Positions 24,810-33,419 are shown, numbered from the stretch's first letter. The stretch: 64,000 bases of DNA from Elusimicrobiota bacterium (GCA_003450735.1 DMEZ01000014.1:13172-77171); one strand, 5' to 3'. Translations and numbers: made by a program. Notes: generated by a model not told the origin, from the sequence alone.

Positions 24810-25706
24810 ATGAAGGTGCTAATCACCGGCAGCACGGGCCTGCTGGCCAAAGGCTTCGAGGAAACCGCCCCGGGCCCGCAGGAGATCGTCGGCGTCCACC
24901 TGCGGAGCTATCAGGCCCAGGACTCCCGAGCGCGCCACCGGACCCTCGACGTCCGCGACGGGGCGGCCGTGGAGCGCCTCTTCTCCGAGGAGCGCTTCGA
25001 CGCCGTCGTCCACGCAGCCGGTATCGCCTCCGTGGATCAGGTCGAGAAGCATCCCGAGGAGGGCCGCCGCTCGAACCTGGGAGGCACCCTGAACGTCGCG
25101 CGCGCCTGCCGGGAGCATGGCGCCTACCTGGTGTACGTCTCCACCAACGCGGTCTTCGACGGCACCCGCCCCCCCTACGCCGAGGACTCCCCGACCAGCC
25201 CCCTCCACCACTACGGGCGCATCAAGCTCGAGTGCGAGCAGGCGGCCGCACGGGAGGCCGGCCCCCACGCCATCGTGCGGCCGATCCTGATGTACGGCTG
25301 GAACCACTCGGTCAACCGCCCCAATCCCGTGACCTGGATCTACGAGAAGCTCCTGCACGGCGACGAGGTCCAGCTGGTCGACGACGTCTTCGAGAACCCC
25401 CTGCACAACCACCAGTGCGGGCGGGCGCTCTGGCGCATCCTCGAGCGCAGGCCCTCGGGCCTCTTCCATCTCGCCGGAGCGGACCGCGTCAGCCGGTGGG
25501 AGCTGGGGCTCAAGGTCGCCGAGACCTTCGGGCTCGACGCGGCCCTCCTCCAGCGGGTCGACTCCTCGCGCTTCCCCGGCATCGCCCCGCGCCCCAAGGA
25601 CACGACCTTCTCGACTTGGCGCATGCAGGAGGAGCTCGGCGTCGCGCCGATGACCCTGGCGGAGGGGCTCGGGCAGATGAAGGCGGCGATGGGAATCGGA
25701 GTGTGA
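24810..25706 (+). CDS. RmlD-like sugar nucleotide reductase (extended SDR)
   Basis: A 298-residue NAD(P)-dependent protein: VLITGSTGLLAKG at the N terminus (variant glycine motif), VVHAAGIASVDQVEKHP, VYVSTNAVFDGT, and the catalytic YGRIK (YxxxK). The overall pattern matches dTDP-4-dehydrorhamnose reductase-like proteins that reduce a 4-keto-sugar nucleotide. ATG 24810 was chosen over an upstream TTG because the -10 box occupies that upstream region. Two bases separate it from the KdsD-like gene. The sugar is unknown; a 6-deoxyhexose is typical. Confidence 0.82.
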   Translation: MKVLITGSTGLLAKGFEETAPGPQEIVGVHLRSYQAQDSRARHRTLDVRDGAAVERLFSEERFDAVVHAAGIASVDQVEKHPEEGRRSNLGGTLNVARACREHGAYLVYVSTNAVFDGTRPPYAEDSPTSPLHHYGRIKLECEQAAAREAGPHAIVRPILMYGWNHSVNRPNPVTWIYEKLLHGDEVQLVDDVFENPLHNHQCGRALWRILERRPSGLFHLAGADRVSRWELGLKVAETFGLDAALLQRVDSSRFPGIAPRPKDTTFSTWRMQEELGVAPMTLAEGLGQMKAAMGIGV

Positions 25707-25708
25707 CC

Positions 25709-26695
25709 ATGAAGAAGGCCCCGTCCGTCCTGGCGACCATCCGGAGGGTCCTCGGACTCGAAGTCCAGGCCTTGATCCGCGTCCGGGAGTCCGTGGACGC
25801 GAGCTATGTCCGCGCCGTGCGGCTGGCCTCCCGCTGCCGGGGGAAGATCATCGTGACCGGCATGGGGAAGTCCGGGCTCATCGCCCAGAAGATCGCCGCG
25901 ACCCTCTCCTCGACCGGCACCCCGGCCCTCCACCTCCATCCGGCCGAGGCCATGCACGGAGACCTCGGGATGGTCGAGGCGCGGGACCTCGTGCTGGCCA
26001 TCGGGAAGTCCGGGGAGTCCCCGGAGCTGACCGCCATCCTCCCGGCCCTCAGGAAGATCGGCGTGAAGATCATCGCGATGACCTCCCGCCCGCGCTCCAC
26101 CCTCGCCCGCAGCGCGCAGACGGTCCTGCTTCTGCCGGTGGACCGGGAAGCCTGCCCGCTCAACCTCGCCCCGACCTGCAGCACCACCGCGGCCCTCGCG
26201 GTCGGGGACGCCCTGGCCGTCGCCCTCATGGAGCTGCGCGGCTTCGGGCGCGAGCACTTCGCCCGCCTCCACCCCGGGGGCCCCCTCGGCAGGCGGCTGA
26301 CGCTCAAGGTCGAGGACATCATGCGCTCCGGCGAGGACAACCCCCTCATCCGCGCCGACGCCTCCATCCAGCGCCTGCTCTCCGAGATCACCAGCAAGCA
26401 GGCCGGGGCCGTCAACGTGATCGACCGGAAGGGGCGCCTGATCGGCCTCGTGACCGACTTCGACATCCGGAGGACCCTGCGGCAGCTGCCCAAGGGACGC
26501 GACCTCCTCGCCCTCACGATCCCCGAGGTCATGAACCCGAAGCCCACCGCGATCCTGGCGTCGCGGCCGGCCCTCGAGGCCGTCGAGCTCATGGCCGACC
26601 GGAAAGACCCCTTCAACGTCCTCCCCGTCGTGGACGGACGCGGCCGCTCGGTGGGCCTGGTGCAGGTCCACGACCTCCGGGCCCACGGGCTGTGA
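25709..26695 (+). CDS. kdsD: Arabinose-5-phosphate isomerase family (KdsD/KpsF-like)
   Basis: A 328-residue protein with an N-terminal SIS domain (IIVTGMGKSGLIAQKIAATL, HPAEAMHGDLGM, AIGKSGES, NLAPTCSTTAALAVGDALA, HPGGPLGRRL) and two C-terminal CBS motifs (VEDIMRSG, then VMNPKPTAIL). KdsD converts ribulose-5-P to arabinose-5-P, the precursor of Kdo. Motifs and length match the family fully. Together with the phosphatase, aldolase and KdsB-like genes at 18448-21576 it could supply the aldehyde for an octulosonic acid. Its stop overlaps the GTG of the next glycosyltransferase. Confidence 0.9.
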   Translation: MKKAPSVLATIRRVLGLEVQALIRVRESVDASYVRAVRLASRCRGKIIVTGMGKSGLIAQKIAATLSSTGTPALHLHPAEAMHGDLGMVEARDLVLAIGKSGESPELTAILPALRKIGVKIIAMTSRPRSTLARSAQTVLLLPVDREACPLNLAPTCSTTAALAVGDALAVALMELRGFGREHFARLHPGGPLGRRLTLKVEDIMRSGEDNPLIRADASIQRLLSEITSKQAGAVNVIDRKGRLIGLVTDFDIRRTLRQLPKGRDLLALTIPEVMNPKPTAILASRPALEAVELMADRKDPFNVLPVVDGRGRSVGLVQVHDLRAHGL

Positions 26696-27606
26696 CGGCG
26701 GCCCCGGAAGTCTCGGTCCTCATCCCAGCCTTTAACGCGGCGGCCTTCATCGAGAAGACCCTGGAGAGCGTCCGGGCCCAGACCTACCGGGACTTCGAGA
26801 TCGTCGTGACCGACGACGGCTCGACCGACGGGACGCACGCGGTGGTCGAAGGCTGGCTGAAGCGGCAGGGCCTGCGCGGCCGCTGCGTCCGGCAGGAGAA
26901 CAAGCGCATCGCCGCCGCACGGAACACCGCCATGCGCGAGAGCCAGGGCGCCTTCCTCGCCTTCCTGGACCACGACGACCTCTGGTATCCCGACAAGCTC
27001 GAGGTCGTGATGCGGGAGTTCCGGGAGCACCCGGAAGCCGACCTCGTGGGCCACAGCGAGAACATCGTCCAGGACGGCAGGGTCCTGGAGGTGAAGCACT
27101 ACGGGCCCTGGGTCGAGGGGATGTACGAGCGCCTCCTCTTCAAGGGCAACGCCCTGTCCCCCTCCTCGACGACGGTGCGCCGAGCCAAGGCCCTCTCCGT
27201 CGGGGGGTTCCGGGAGGACCCGGAGTTCAACACCGTCGAGGACTACGACTACTGGATGCGCCTGAGCCGGGTCGCGGTCTTCCGGTTCATCGGCCGCGTT
27301 TTGGGCGAGTACCAGGTGGTCGAAAGGGCCGCTTCCCGCAAGGTCGAATACCACCACTCGAACCTGGAGGCCCTGCTCCGGGACCACTTCGCCGCCCTCT
27401 ATGGCGAGGCCCCCGACTTCCCGGCCCGCCTGCGCATGCGCCGCCGGCTCTCGGCCGTCTACCGCTCCGCTTTGGGCCAGCTGATGCGGCAGGGCGAGGA
27501 CGCCGCGCTGCAGAAGGCGTACGCCCTCCGGATGCTGCGCGCCTTCCCTTTCGAGCCCAAGAACCTGGCCCGAGCCGCCCTCTGGGCGCTGGGCTTCGCG
27601 CGATGA
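26692..27606 (+). CDS. Family 2 glycosyltransferase
   Basis: A 304-residue GT-A enzyme: VSVLIPAFNAAAFIEKTLES, VVTDDGSTDGT, the DXD-type LDHDDLWYPDKL, and EDYDYWMRL. No transmembrane segments are evident, so it is probably a peripheral inner-membrane enzyme adding one sugar to a lipid-linked intermediate. GTG start 26692 overlaps the KdsD-like stop (GTGA) and the stop overlaps the next ATG. Donor and acceptor are unknown. Confidence 0.87.
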   Translation: MTAAPEVSVLIPAFNAAAFIEKTLESVRAQTYRDFEIVVTDDGSTDGTHAVVEGWLKRQGLRGRCVRQENKRIAAARNTAMRESQGAFLAFLDHDDLWYPDKLEVVMREFREHPEADLVGHSENIVQDGRVLEVKHYGPWVEGMYERLLFKGNALSPSSTTVRRAKALSVGGFREDPEFNTVEDYDYWMRLSRVAVFRFIGRVLGEYQVVERAASRKVEYHHSNLEALLRDHFAALYGEAPDFPARLRMRRRLSAVYRSALGQLMRQGEDAALQKAYALRMLRAFPFEPKNLARAALWALGFAR

Positions 27607-28625
27607 GCGAGGGCCTGCTCGCCACGGTCTACGCGCCCCCCCGGGCGCGCGCGCCCTGGCGGCTCGAGCAGTTCCTGCCCGGCTTCGAGATCCGCTACTT
27701 CAGCTTCGGCCGCCGCGCGCTCGCGGCCGGCTTGAAGGCCGTCCTGGGCTCCTCCCCCCGCACCGTCCTGCTCCCCGAGCTCATCTGCGGCGACCTGCTC
27801 TGCGCCCTCGCCGCGGCCGGCGCCTCCCCGGTCTTCTATCGGGTCGGCCCGGACCTGCGGCCGGCCGAGGGGCCGGAGCGCTGGCCTTCGGCGGGAGCGG
27901 TGCTCGCCGTGGATTATTTCGGCTTCCCGCAGGACCTCTCCTTGTTCCAGGCGTACGCGGCCCGGACGGGGGCGGTCCTCATCGAGGACAACGCCCACGG
28001 CCTCTTCAGCCGGGATGAGAGCGGGGCCTTCCTGGGCTCGCGCGCCGACCTGGGCCTCTTCAGCCTGCGCAAGACGCTCCCCATCCCGGACGGCGGAGCG
28101 CTCGTCTTCCGGAAGGACGACGAGCGCCTGCGGGCCCTCCCGCAGGACGCCTTCCGCGGCCCCGGGGGCCTGCGGGCCGCGCTCAAGTCCGCCCTGCGCC
28201 CGCTCGCGCTCCCGCTGGGAGCGCGGCGCTTCCACGGGATGCTCTCCGCCCTGCGGGGGGCCCGCGTCCCCGGCGCGGGCTCCGAATCAGCGCTCCCCTC
28301 TCCCGAAGCGCCCTGCGGCCTCCTCGCCTCGCCCATCGCGGCGGCCGACCCGGAGACGGAGGTCTCCCGCAGGAGGGCTCTCTACCTCCTGCTCGAGAGC
28401 CGGCTGCGCCTGGAGGGCTTCGAGCCGGTCTTCGCCTCCCTGCCCGCCAACACCGCCCCCTACGCCTTCCCCTTCCGCGTGAAGGAGGCCGACCAGGAGC
28501 GCGCGCGCCGCGCGCTCGCGGCCCAGGGACTCGAGCCCCTGCCCTGGCCCGACCTGCCTTGCGCCCTGGCCGCCCGGGCGCCGGCGCACCACCGGGACAT
28601 CCGGCTCGCCCACTTCCTATGGTGA
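27603..28625 (+). CDS. Divergent DegT-like PLP-dependent protein
   Basis: A 340-residue protein with aminotransferase fold-type I features but weak identity to the standard DegT pattern: VLLPELICGDLLCALAAAGA, VLIEDNAHGLFSR in place of the usual EDxAQ block, and a possible Schiff-base lysine K157 in SLRKTLPIPDGGAL. It is shorter than its relatives and lacks the usual N-terminal lead-in. Such proteins can be sugar aminotransferases or accessory relatives. It overlaps the FemAB-like gene by 7 nt. I regard the fold as likely and the function as open. Confidence 0.62.
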   Translation: MSEGLLATVYAPPRARAPWRLEQFLPGFEIRYFSFGRRALAAGLKAVLGSSPRTVLLPELICGDLLCALAAAGASPVFYRVGPDLRPAEGPERWPSAGAVLAVDYFGFPQDLSLFQAYAARTGAVLIEDNAHGLFSRDESGAFLGSRADLGLFSLRKTLPIPDGGALVFRKDDERLRALPQDAFRGPGGLRAALKSALRPLALPLGARRFHGMLSALRGARVPGAGSESALPSPEAPCGLLASPIAAADPETEVSRRRALYLLLESRLRLEGFEPVFASLPANTAPYAFPFRVKEADQERARRALAAQGLEPLPWPDLPCALAARAPAHHRDIRLAHFLW

Positions 28626-29626
28626 CCTGGAAGCGCCTGCAAGACGACGCCCCCGGCGAGGACTGGGACGCCTGGCTGGCCCAGGCCCCGGACGCGAATC
28701 CCTTCCAGGCGCGCGCCTGGGCCGGCCACAAGCGCGCCGCGGGCTGGCGGGCGGAGCGCTGGGCCGCCTACGGCGGCGCCGGCGAGCGCCTCGCCTGCCT
28801 GCAGGCGCTGGTCAAGCCCCTCCCTTTCGGCCGCAAGCTGGCCTGGGCGCCCGGCGGGCCCCTGGCCGGCTCCGCTCCCGACGCTCTCGCCCCGGCCTTG
28901 GACGCCTGGCTGAAAGGCTTCCGCTCGACGGGCGGGATCTATTTCCGCTGCCGCTGCCACCTCCCGCTCTCCCCCGAGCGCGCCGCCGCGATGTCGGCCT
29001 GCCTGCGCAGGCCCGTCGTCGCCATCAACAGCGGGAAGACCCTTTTGCACGACCTTTCGGGCGCTCTGCCGGAGCTGCGGGCCAGGATGAGCTCCAAGCA
29101 TCGCTACTACGTCAAGCAGGCCGAGAAGGCGGGCTTGAGCTGGGACCGCGGGCATTCGAAAGAGCACGGCCGCGCGTTCCTGGCCCTCTACGAGGAGCTG
29201 GCGCGGGCGAAGGGCATCGGGGGCCGGCTCTTCCCGCCCTCCAGCATCGAAAGTCTGCGCCGCTCTTTCGATGAGGACTGCCTCATCCTTCTGGGCCGCA
29301 AGGACGGCGCGCCCGTGAGCGGCTGTCTCGTCCTGCTGGCCGGCGGGAGCGCGTTCTATCTCATGGCCGCGACCAACGCCGCTGGGCGCAAGCTCAGCGC
29401 GGCCTACGCCATGGTCCCGGCGCTCTTCGAGGCCCTGAAGGGCCGCGGCGTGAGCCGCTTCGACTTCGGCGGCATCGACCCCGCCTCGAAGGGGTCTTCG
29501 GGAGTCGACCACTTCAAGCGCGGCTTCGGCGGCGTCGAGACGGACTACCTGGGCGAGTGGGACTGGTCCTCCCCCTCCTGGGCCCATCCCCTCCTGTCCG
29601 CCGCGGCGGGGCTCAAGGCGTCATGA
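28619..29626 (+). CDS. FemAB/GNAT-type acyltransferase-like protein
   Basis: A 335-residue protein with a GNAT-like layout of the FemAB kind: an N-terminal half ending in RARMSSKHRYYVKQAEKAGL and a C-terminal half with SGCLVLLAGGSAFYLMAATN and FDFGGIDPASKGSSGVDHFKRGFG, a signature of FemAB-like proteins found in exopolysaccharide loci. FemAB proteins transfer amino acids from tRNA; polysaccharide-associated relatives may acylate or aminoacylate sugars. It sits between a PLP protein and a polysaccharide deacetylase, an arrangement also seen in exosortase-linked exopolysaccharide clusters. It starts at ATG 28619; its stop overlaps the deacetylase ATG. Confidence 0.72.
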   Translation: MVTWKRLQDDAPGEDWDAWLAQAPDANPFQARAWAGHKRAAGWRAERWAAYGGAGERLACLQALVKPLPFGRKLAWAPGGPLAGSAPDALAPALDAWLKGFRSTGGIYFRCRCHLPLSPERAAAMSACLRRPVVAINSGKTLLHDLSGALPELRARMSSKHRYYVKQAEKAGLSWDRGHSKEHGRAFLALYEELARAKGIGGRLFPPSSIESLRRSFDEDCLILLGRKDGAPVSGCLVLLAGGSAFYLMAATNAAGRKLSAAYAMVPALFEALKGRGVSRFDFGGIDPASKGSSGVDHFKRGFGGVETDYLGEWDWSSPSWAHPLLSAAAGLKAS

Positions 29627-30390
29627 GGGCCCCGGCGAAGTACCTGCTCATGCGGCCCCTCTCGAGGCTCGTCGACGCCCTCCGCGACCCGCCCAAGGCC
29701 GGCCTGCGCGTCCTGCTCTACCACTCCGTCGGCACGGCCCTCCCGGACGACCCGCACGGCATCGGCATCGACGAATGCTCGTTCAAGCGGCACGTCGACC
29801 ACCTCTCCTCGCGCGAGGCCGGCTACGCGTTTTGCCCCTTCGCGGCCCCGCCCGCGGACAGCCTCGGGCTGGCCTGGACCTTCGACGACGGCTTCAAGGA
29901 CGTCCTCTCGAAGGCCGCCCCCCTCCTCGCCGCAAAGAACATCCCCTTCACGGTCTTCGCCACCGCGGACTTCATCCGCCAGGGCTCGCCCCTCTACCTG
30001 GACGAGGCGGAGCTCAAGGAGCTGGCCCGCCTGCCCGGGGTCTCGATCGGCTCCCACGCCAAGACCCACCGCCTGCTGACCTCCCTGGGCCCGCGCGAGC
30101 TCGACGAGGAGCTGCGCTCGAGCAAGCGGTACCTGGAGGACCTGCTGGGCCGGCCGGTCGAATCCCTCTCTTATCCCAACGGGGCGGTCGACCGCCGGGT
30201 GCGCGACGCGGCCCGGGCGGCCGGCTACCGCCTGGGCGGCTCGAGCCGCTACGGGCTCAACGTCGAGGGCCGCGACCCCCTGCTCCTGTGCCGGACCGAG
30301 ATCGTGGCCTGGGACAGCGTCGGCGACCTCGAGCTCAAGGCCGGCGGCGCCTGGGACTGGTTCGGCTGGAGGCATCCGGACCCGGCCTGA
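29623..30390 (+). CDS. Polysaccharide deacetylase (NodB homology, CE4)
   Basis: A 255-residue protein. The NodB hallmark LAWTFDDGF (catalytic and metal-binding Asp) is near residue 84, followed by FTVFATADFI and the metal-binding SHAKTHRLL (SxxxTH type), then SYPNG. CE4 enzymes remove N- or O-acetyl groups from glycans. No clear signal peptide is present, so it may act in the cytoplasm on a lipid-linked intermediate. ATG 29623 overlaps the preceding stop in an ATGA. Specificity is unknown. Confidence 0.83.
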   Translation: MRAPAKYLLMRPLSRLVDALRDPPKAGLRVLLYHSVGTALPDDPHGIGIDECSFKRHVDHLSSREAGYAFCPFAAPPADSLGLAWTFDDGFKDVLSKAAPLLAAKNIPFTVFATADFIRQGSPLYLDEAELKELARLPGVSIGSHAKTHRLLTSLGPRELDEELRSSKRYLEDLLGRPVESLSYPNGAVDRRVRDAARAAGYRLGGSSRYGLNVEGRDPLLLCRTEIVAWDSVGDLELKAGGAWDWFGWRHPDPA

Positions 30391-30393
30391 TTC

Positions 30394-30402
30394 TGATAGA
30401 AT
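30394..30402 (+). promoter_or_regulatory. Extended -10 (TGaTAGAAT) upstream of the legB-like gene
   Basis: TGATAGAAT ends 17 nt before ATG 30420. Unlike its copies at 12542 and 24793 it is followed by a GGAG ribosome-binding site at 30410-30413, so it gives a short conventional leader of about 11 nt. Confidence 0.55.
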
Positions 30403-30419
30403 GCCGGACGGAGAAATCG

Positions 30420-31412
30420 ATGAACTGGAGAGCCAAGAAGGTGCTGGTGACGGGTGCGGGCGGCTTCATCGGAAGCCATCTGAGCGAGGAGCTCGCGAAC
30501 CGCGGCGCCTCGGTCCGCGCGCTGGTCCACTACAACTCGCTCAACCGGTGGGGGCATCTGGAGTCCCTGCCCAAGGAGACGCTCCGGCGCATCCGGGTGG
30601 TCGCGGGGGACGTGACGGACCCCGCCTGCGTCCGCGAAGCCGTCCATGGCTGCGACATCGTCTTCCACCTGGCCGCGCTCATCGCCATCCCCTACTCCTA
30701 CGCGGCCCCCTCGAGCTACGCGCAGACGAACGTGCTGGGCACGCTCAACGTCCTCGACGCCTGCCGGCTCGCCAAGGCCGCCAAGCTCGTGCACACGTCG
30801 ACCTCCGAGGTCTACGGGACCGCGCGCTACACGCCCATCGACGAAGAGCACCCCCTCCAGGGGCAGTCCCCCTATTCCGCCTCCAAGATCGGGGCGGACC
30901 AGCTGGCCTTGAGCTTCCACCGCTCTTTCGGCCTGCCCGTGGCCGTGATCCGGCCCTTCAACGCCTTCGGCCCGCGCCAATCCGCCCGGGCCGTCCTGCC
31001 CACCATCCTGAGCCAGCTGCTCTCCGGCTACGAGGAATTGTCGCTGGGCTCGCTCTCGCCGGTCCGGGACTTCTCCTACGTGAGCGACACCGTGGCGGGG
31101 TTCCTCGCCGTGGCCGCCTCCCCCAAGAGCGTCGGAGAAGTCATCAACATCGGCTCGGGGCGCGGGATCACCGTGGGCGAGGCCGCCCAGGCCGCGATGC
31201 GGGTCGTCGGGCGCAAGGCCCGGATCCGGAAGGAGACCGCCCGCCTGCGGCCGCCCCGCAGCGAAGTCCTGCGCCTCATCGCCTCCAACGCCAAGGCCCG
31301 CCGCCTGCTCGGCTGGAAGCCTTCCGTCCGGTTCGAGGACGGCCTGCGCCTCACCGCGCGGCACATCGCCGGCCATCTCGACGACTACAAAGCCGGCCTC
31401 TACAATGTATGA
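30420..31412 (+). CDS. legB: LegB-like sugar nucleotide 4,6-dehydratase (extended SDR)
   Basis: A 330-residue NAD-dependent enzyme: VLVTGAGGFIGSHL at residues 8-21, VFHLAALIAIPYSYAAPSSY, TSTSEVYGTARYTPIDEEHP, and the catalytic YSASK (Y152, K156), then RPFNAFGPRQSARAVLPTI. The IPYSY and GPRQSARAVIPT-type segments distinguish LegB-type GDP-GlcNAc 4,6-dehydratases from GDP-mannose dehydratases. LegB makes the 4-keto-6-deoxy intermediate aminated by LegC. Here the LegC-like gene is 16 kb away, so the pathway is split within one locus. It has its own promoter and SD. The stop overlaps the next ATG. Confidence 0.85.
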   Translation: MNWRAKKVLVTGAGGFIGSHLSEELANRGASVRALVHYNSLNRWGHLESLPKETLRRIRVVAGDVTDPACVREAVHGCDIVFHLAALIAIPYSYAAPSSYAQTNVLGTLNVLDACRLAKAAKLVHTSTSEVYGTARYTPIDEEHPLQGQSPYSASKIGADQLALSFHRSFGLPVAVIRPFNAFGPRQSARAVLPTILSQLLSGYEELSLGSLSPVRDFSYVSDTVAGFLAVAASPKSVGEVINIGSGRGITVGEAAQAAMRVVGRKARIRKETARLRPPRSEVLRLIASNAKARRLLGWKPSVRFEDGLRLTARHIAGHLDDYKAGLYNV

Positions 31413-32266
31413 GGATCCTGATCACCGGCGCCGGCGGCTTCCTGGGAGGGAGCCTGCTCGAAGCGCTCCGGGCGCGGGGCCGCTCGGCCGTCGTCGGGCT
31501 CGATAAGCGCCCCGGCCCCGGGCTCCTGCGGGCCGACCTGCGCAGGCCGAAAGAAGCGCTGGCGGCGCTGCGCAGGGCCCGCCCCGACGCGGTCTTCCAC
31601 CTGGCGGGCGGCACGCACGCGGCCTGGCCAAAGCTCTGGGAGGCCCACGTCCTGTCCACCTACGGCCTCCTGGAGGCCCTCCGCTCCCTTCCGCCGCGCT
31701 CGCGCCCGCGCGTCGTCCTGGCGGGCTCGGCCCACGAGCACGCCCCCAAGGACGCCTACGGCTGGTCGAAGCTCTGCCAGAGCCAGCTGGCCTTGGCCTA
31801 CGTCCCGATGGGCGTCGAGGTCGTCGTCGCCCGCCTCTCCAACCTCGTGGGGCCGGGCCTGCCGGAGCGCCACGCCCTCTCCTCGTTCTGCCGCCAGGCC
31901 GCGCTCATCGAGGCGGGCCGCCTTTCGGAGCTGAGCGCCCGCGGGAGCCTCGCCTCCGGGCGGGATTTCGTGGACGTGCGCGACGCCTGCCGCGCGCTGC
32001 TCGCCCTGGCCCGCAAGGGGGAGCCCGGGACGGCCTACGACGTCTGCTCCGGCCGCACGACCCGGGTGAGCGAAGCTTTGCGCCTCCTCCAGGGCCTGGC
32101 GAAGCGGCCGCTGGCCGTGCGCGCGAAGGCCCCTTGCGCCCCCGCCGACCGGATGCGGGTCTCCCCGGCCGCCCTGCGCAAGCGGACCGGCTGGAAGCCT
32201 CGCTTCACGCTCCGGGAGAGCCTGCGCGCCCTCCTCGACGACTGGCGCGGCCGCATAGGGTCGTGA
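31409..32266 (+). CDS. NAD-dependent epimerase/dehydratase (RMD/GDP-6-deoxyhexose reductase-like)
   Basis: A 285-residue extended SDR: ILITGAGGFLGGSLLEAL, VFHLAGGTHAAW, VLAGSAHEHAP, YGWSKL (YxxxK), VVARLSNLVGPG, FVDVRDACRAL. The SAHEHAP-type block and short length resemble GDP-4-keto-6-deoxymannose reductases. ATG 31409 overlaps the LegB-like stop, so it may act on a GDP-linked keto sugar made nearby. The nucleotidyltransferase and phosphomutase at 50805-53274 could provide GDP-mannose. Exact substrate is unknown. Confidence 0.78.
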   Translation: MRILITGAGGFLGGSLLEALRARGRSAVVGLDKRPGPGLLRADLRRPKEALAALRRARPDAVFHLAGGTHAAWPKLWEAHVLSTYGLLEALRSLPPRSRPRVVLAGSAHEHAPKDAYGWSKLCQSQLALAYVPMGVEVVVARLSNLVGPGLPERHALSSFCRQAALIEAGRLSELSARGSLASGRDFVDVRDACRALLALARKGEPGTAYDVCSGRTTRVSEALRLLQGLAKRPLAVRAKAPCAPADRMRVSPAALRKRTGWKPRFTLRESLRALLDDWRGRIGS

Positions 32267-32267
32267 C

Positions 32268-33401
32268 TTGAGCGCGCACCCCTTCCTCCAGGGCCGCCAG
32301 ATCGTCCTCCTCTCCAGCGTGGATTGGAGCGCCGCCTGGCAGCGCCACCACGCCTGGGCCGAGCAGTTCGCGGCGGCGGGGGCGGAGGTGTTCTTCGTCG
32401 AGAACACCGGGTTCCGCGGCCTGCGCTGGAAGGACGCCGGCCGCGTCTTCTCCCGCCTGGGCCGGCTCTTCGCCCCGCCGGCGCCGGCGCGCCTGCGCGT
32501 GGTCGCTCCCGGCGTGCTGCCCCCGACCGCCCCGGCCTTCCGCGCGCTCAACGCGGCCTTCCTCGTACCGGCTCTCGTGCGCAAGCTGAGGGGCCTCGGC
32601 CTGCGCCTGGGGCCGACCGTGGTGGCCTACCTGCCCACCGCCACGACCCTCTCGATCCTCGACGCCCTCTCCCCGTCGGCGGTGGTCTACGACTGCGCCG
32701 CCTTCTTCCACGCCCATCCGAATCCGCCCTACGACCTCGAGCTGACCGAGACCGCCCTGCTCAAGCGCTCGGACCTCGTGCTGACCGACGCGCACACGCT
32801 CTTCGGGATCTACCGCGGAAGGCACCCTCACGTGCTCGAGGTCCACCATGGCGTCTCGGAGGAGTTCTTCCTCCCGCCGCCGAAGCCCGGCGGCCCCTAC
32901 AAGAAGCTCTGCTATTTCGGCACAGTCTGGAGCGCCCTGGACTTCGCCGCGCTGGAGGCGCTGGCGGGGGCGGGCTTCGAGGTGACCCTCCTGGGCCCCG
33001 TCAAGGAAGCCCCGCGCCTGCCGGGCTCCATCCGCGTGCTCCCGGCGGTATCGCACGAGGAGCTGCCCCGCGCCTTGTCCGGCTGCGACGCCCTGCTCCT
33101 GCCTTACGCGATGACGCCGTTCAGCCAGGGCGTCATCCCGGCGAAGACCTACGAGTGCCTGGCCACGGGCCGGCCGGTCATCGCCGCGCCCCTGCCCGCT
33201 CTCAAGCCCCTGGGCGGCCTGCTCTACTGGGCCTCATCCCCGGCGGAGTACGCGGACGTCGCGCGGAAGCTGGGGGAGACCGAGTCTTCGGAGCGCGTCG
33301 CCGCCCGCCTCCAGGCCGCGCGGGGGTGCTCGACCTCGGCGCAGTTCGCCAAGATCGCCGCCGCCCTCGAAGCCGCCCTTTACGGCCGCCATGAAAATTG
33401 A
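32268..33401 (+). CDS. GT-B glycosyltransferase
   Basis: A 377-residue protein with TTG start 32268, one base after the preceding stop. Blocks typical of GT1/GT4-like enzymes are VVLLSSVDWSAAWQRHH, VVYDCAAFFH, VLEVHHGVSEEFF, LCYFGTVWS and the C-terminal LLLPYAMTPFSQGVIPAKTYECLATGRPVIAAPL, where the donor nucleotide binds. No membrane segments are obvious. It probably adds one sugar of the repeat unit; donor and acceptor are unknown. Confidence 0.8.
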   Translation: MSAHPFLQGRQIVLLSSVDWSAAWQRHHAWAEQFAAAGAEVFFVENTGFRGLRWKDAGRVFSRLGRLFAPPAPARLRVVAPGVLPPTAPAFRALNAAFLVPALVRKLRGLGLRLGPTVVAYLPTATTLSILDALSPSAVVYDCAAFFHAHPNPPYDLELTETALLKRSDLVLTDAHTLFGIYRGRHPHVLEVHHGVSEEFFLPPPKPGGPYKKLCYFGTVWSALDFAALEALAGAGFEVTLLGPVKEAPRLPGSIRVLPAVSHEELPRALSGCDALLLPYAMTPFSQGVIPAKTYECLATGRPVIAAPLPALKPLGGLLYWASSPAEYADVARKLGETESSERVAARLQAARGCSTSAQFAKIAAALEAALYGRHEN

Positions 33402-33419
33402 AATACTCCGTGGATCCCG

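Noticed and set aside
31401..31408. TACAAT as a promoter for the 31409 gene
   Set aside because: Only 2 nt separate it from the ATG and the sequence is within the final codons of the upstream gene, with which translation is coupled by overlap.
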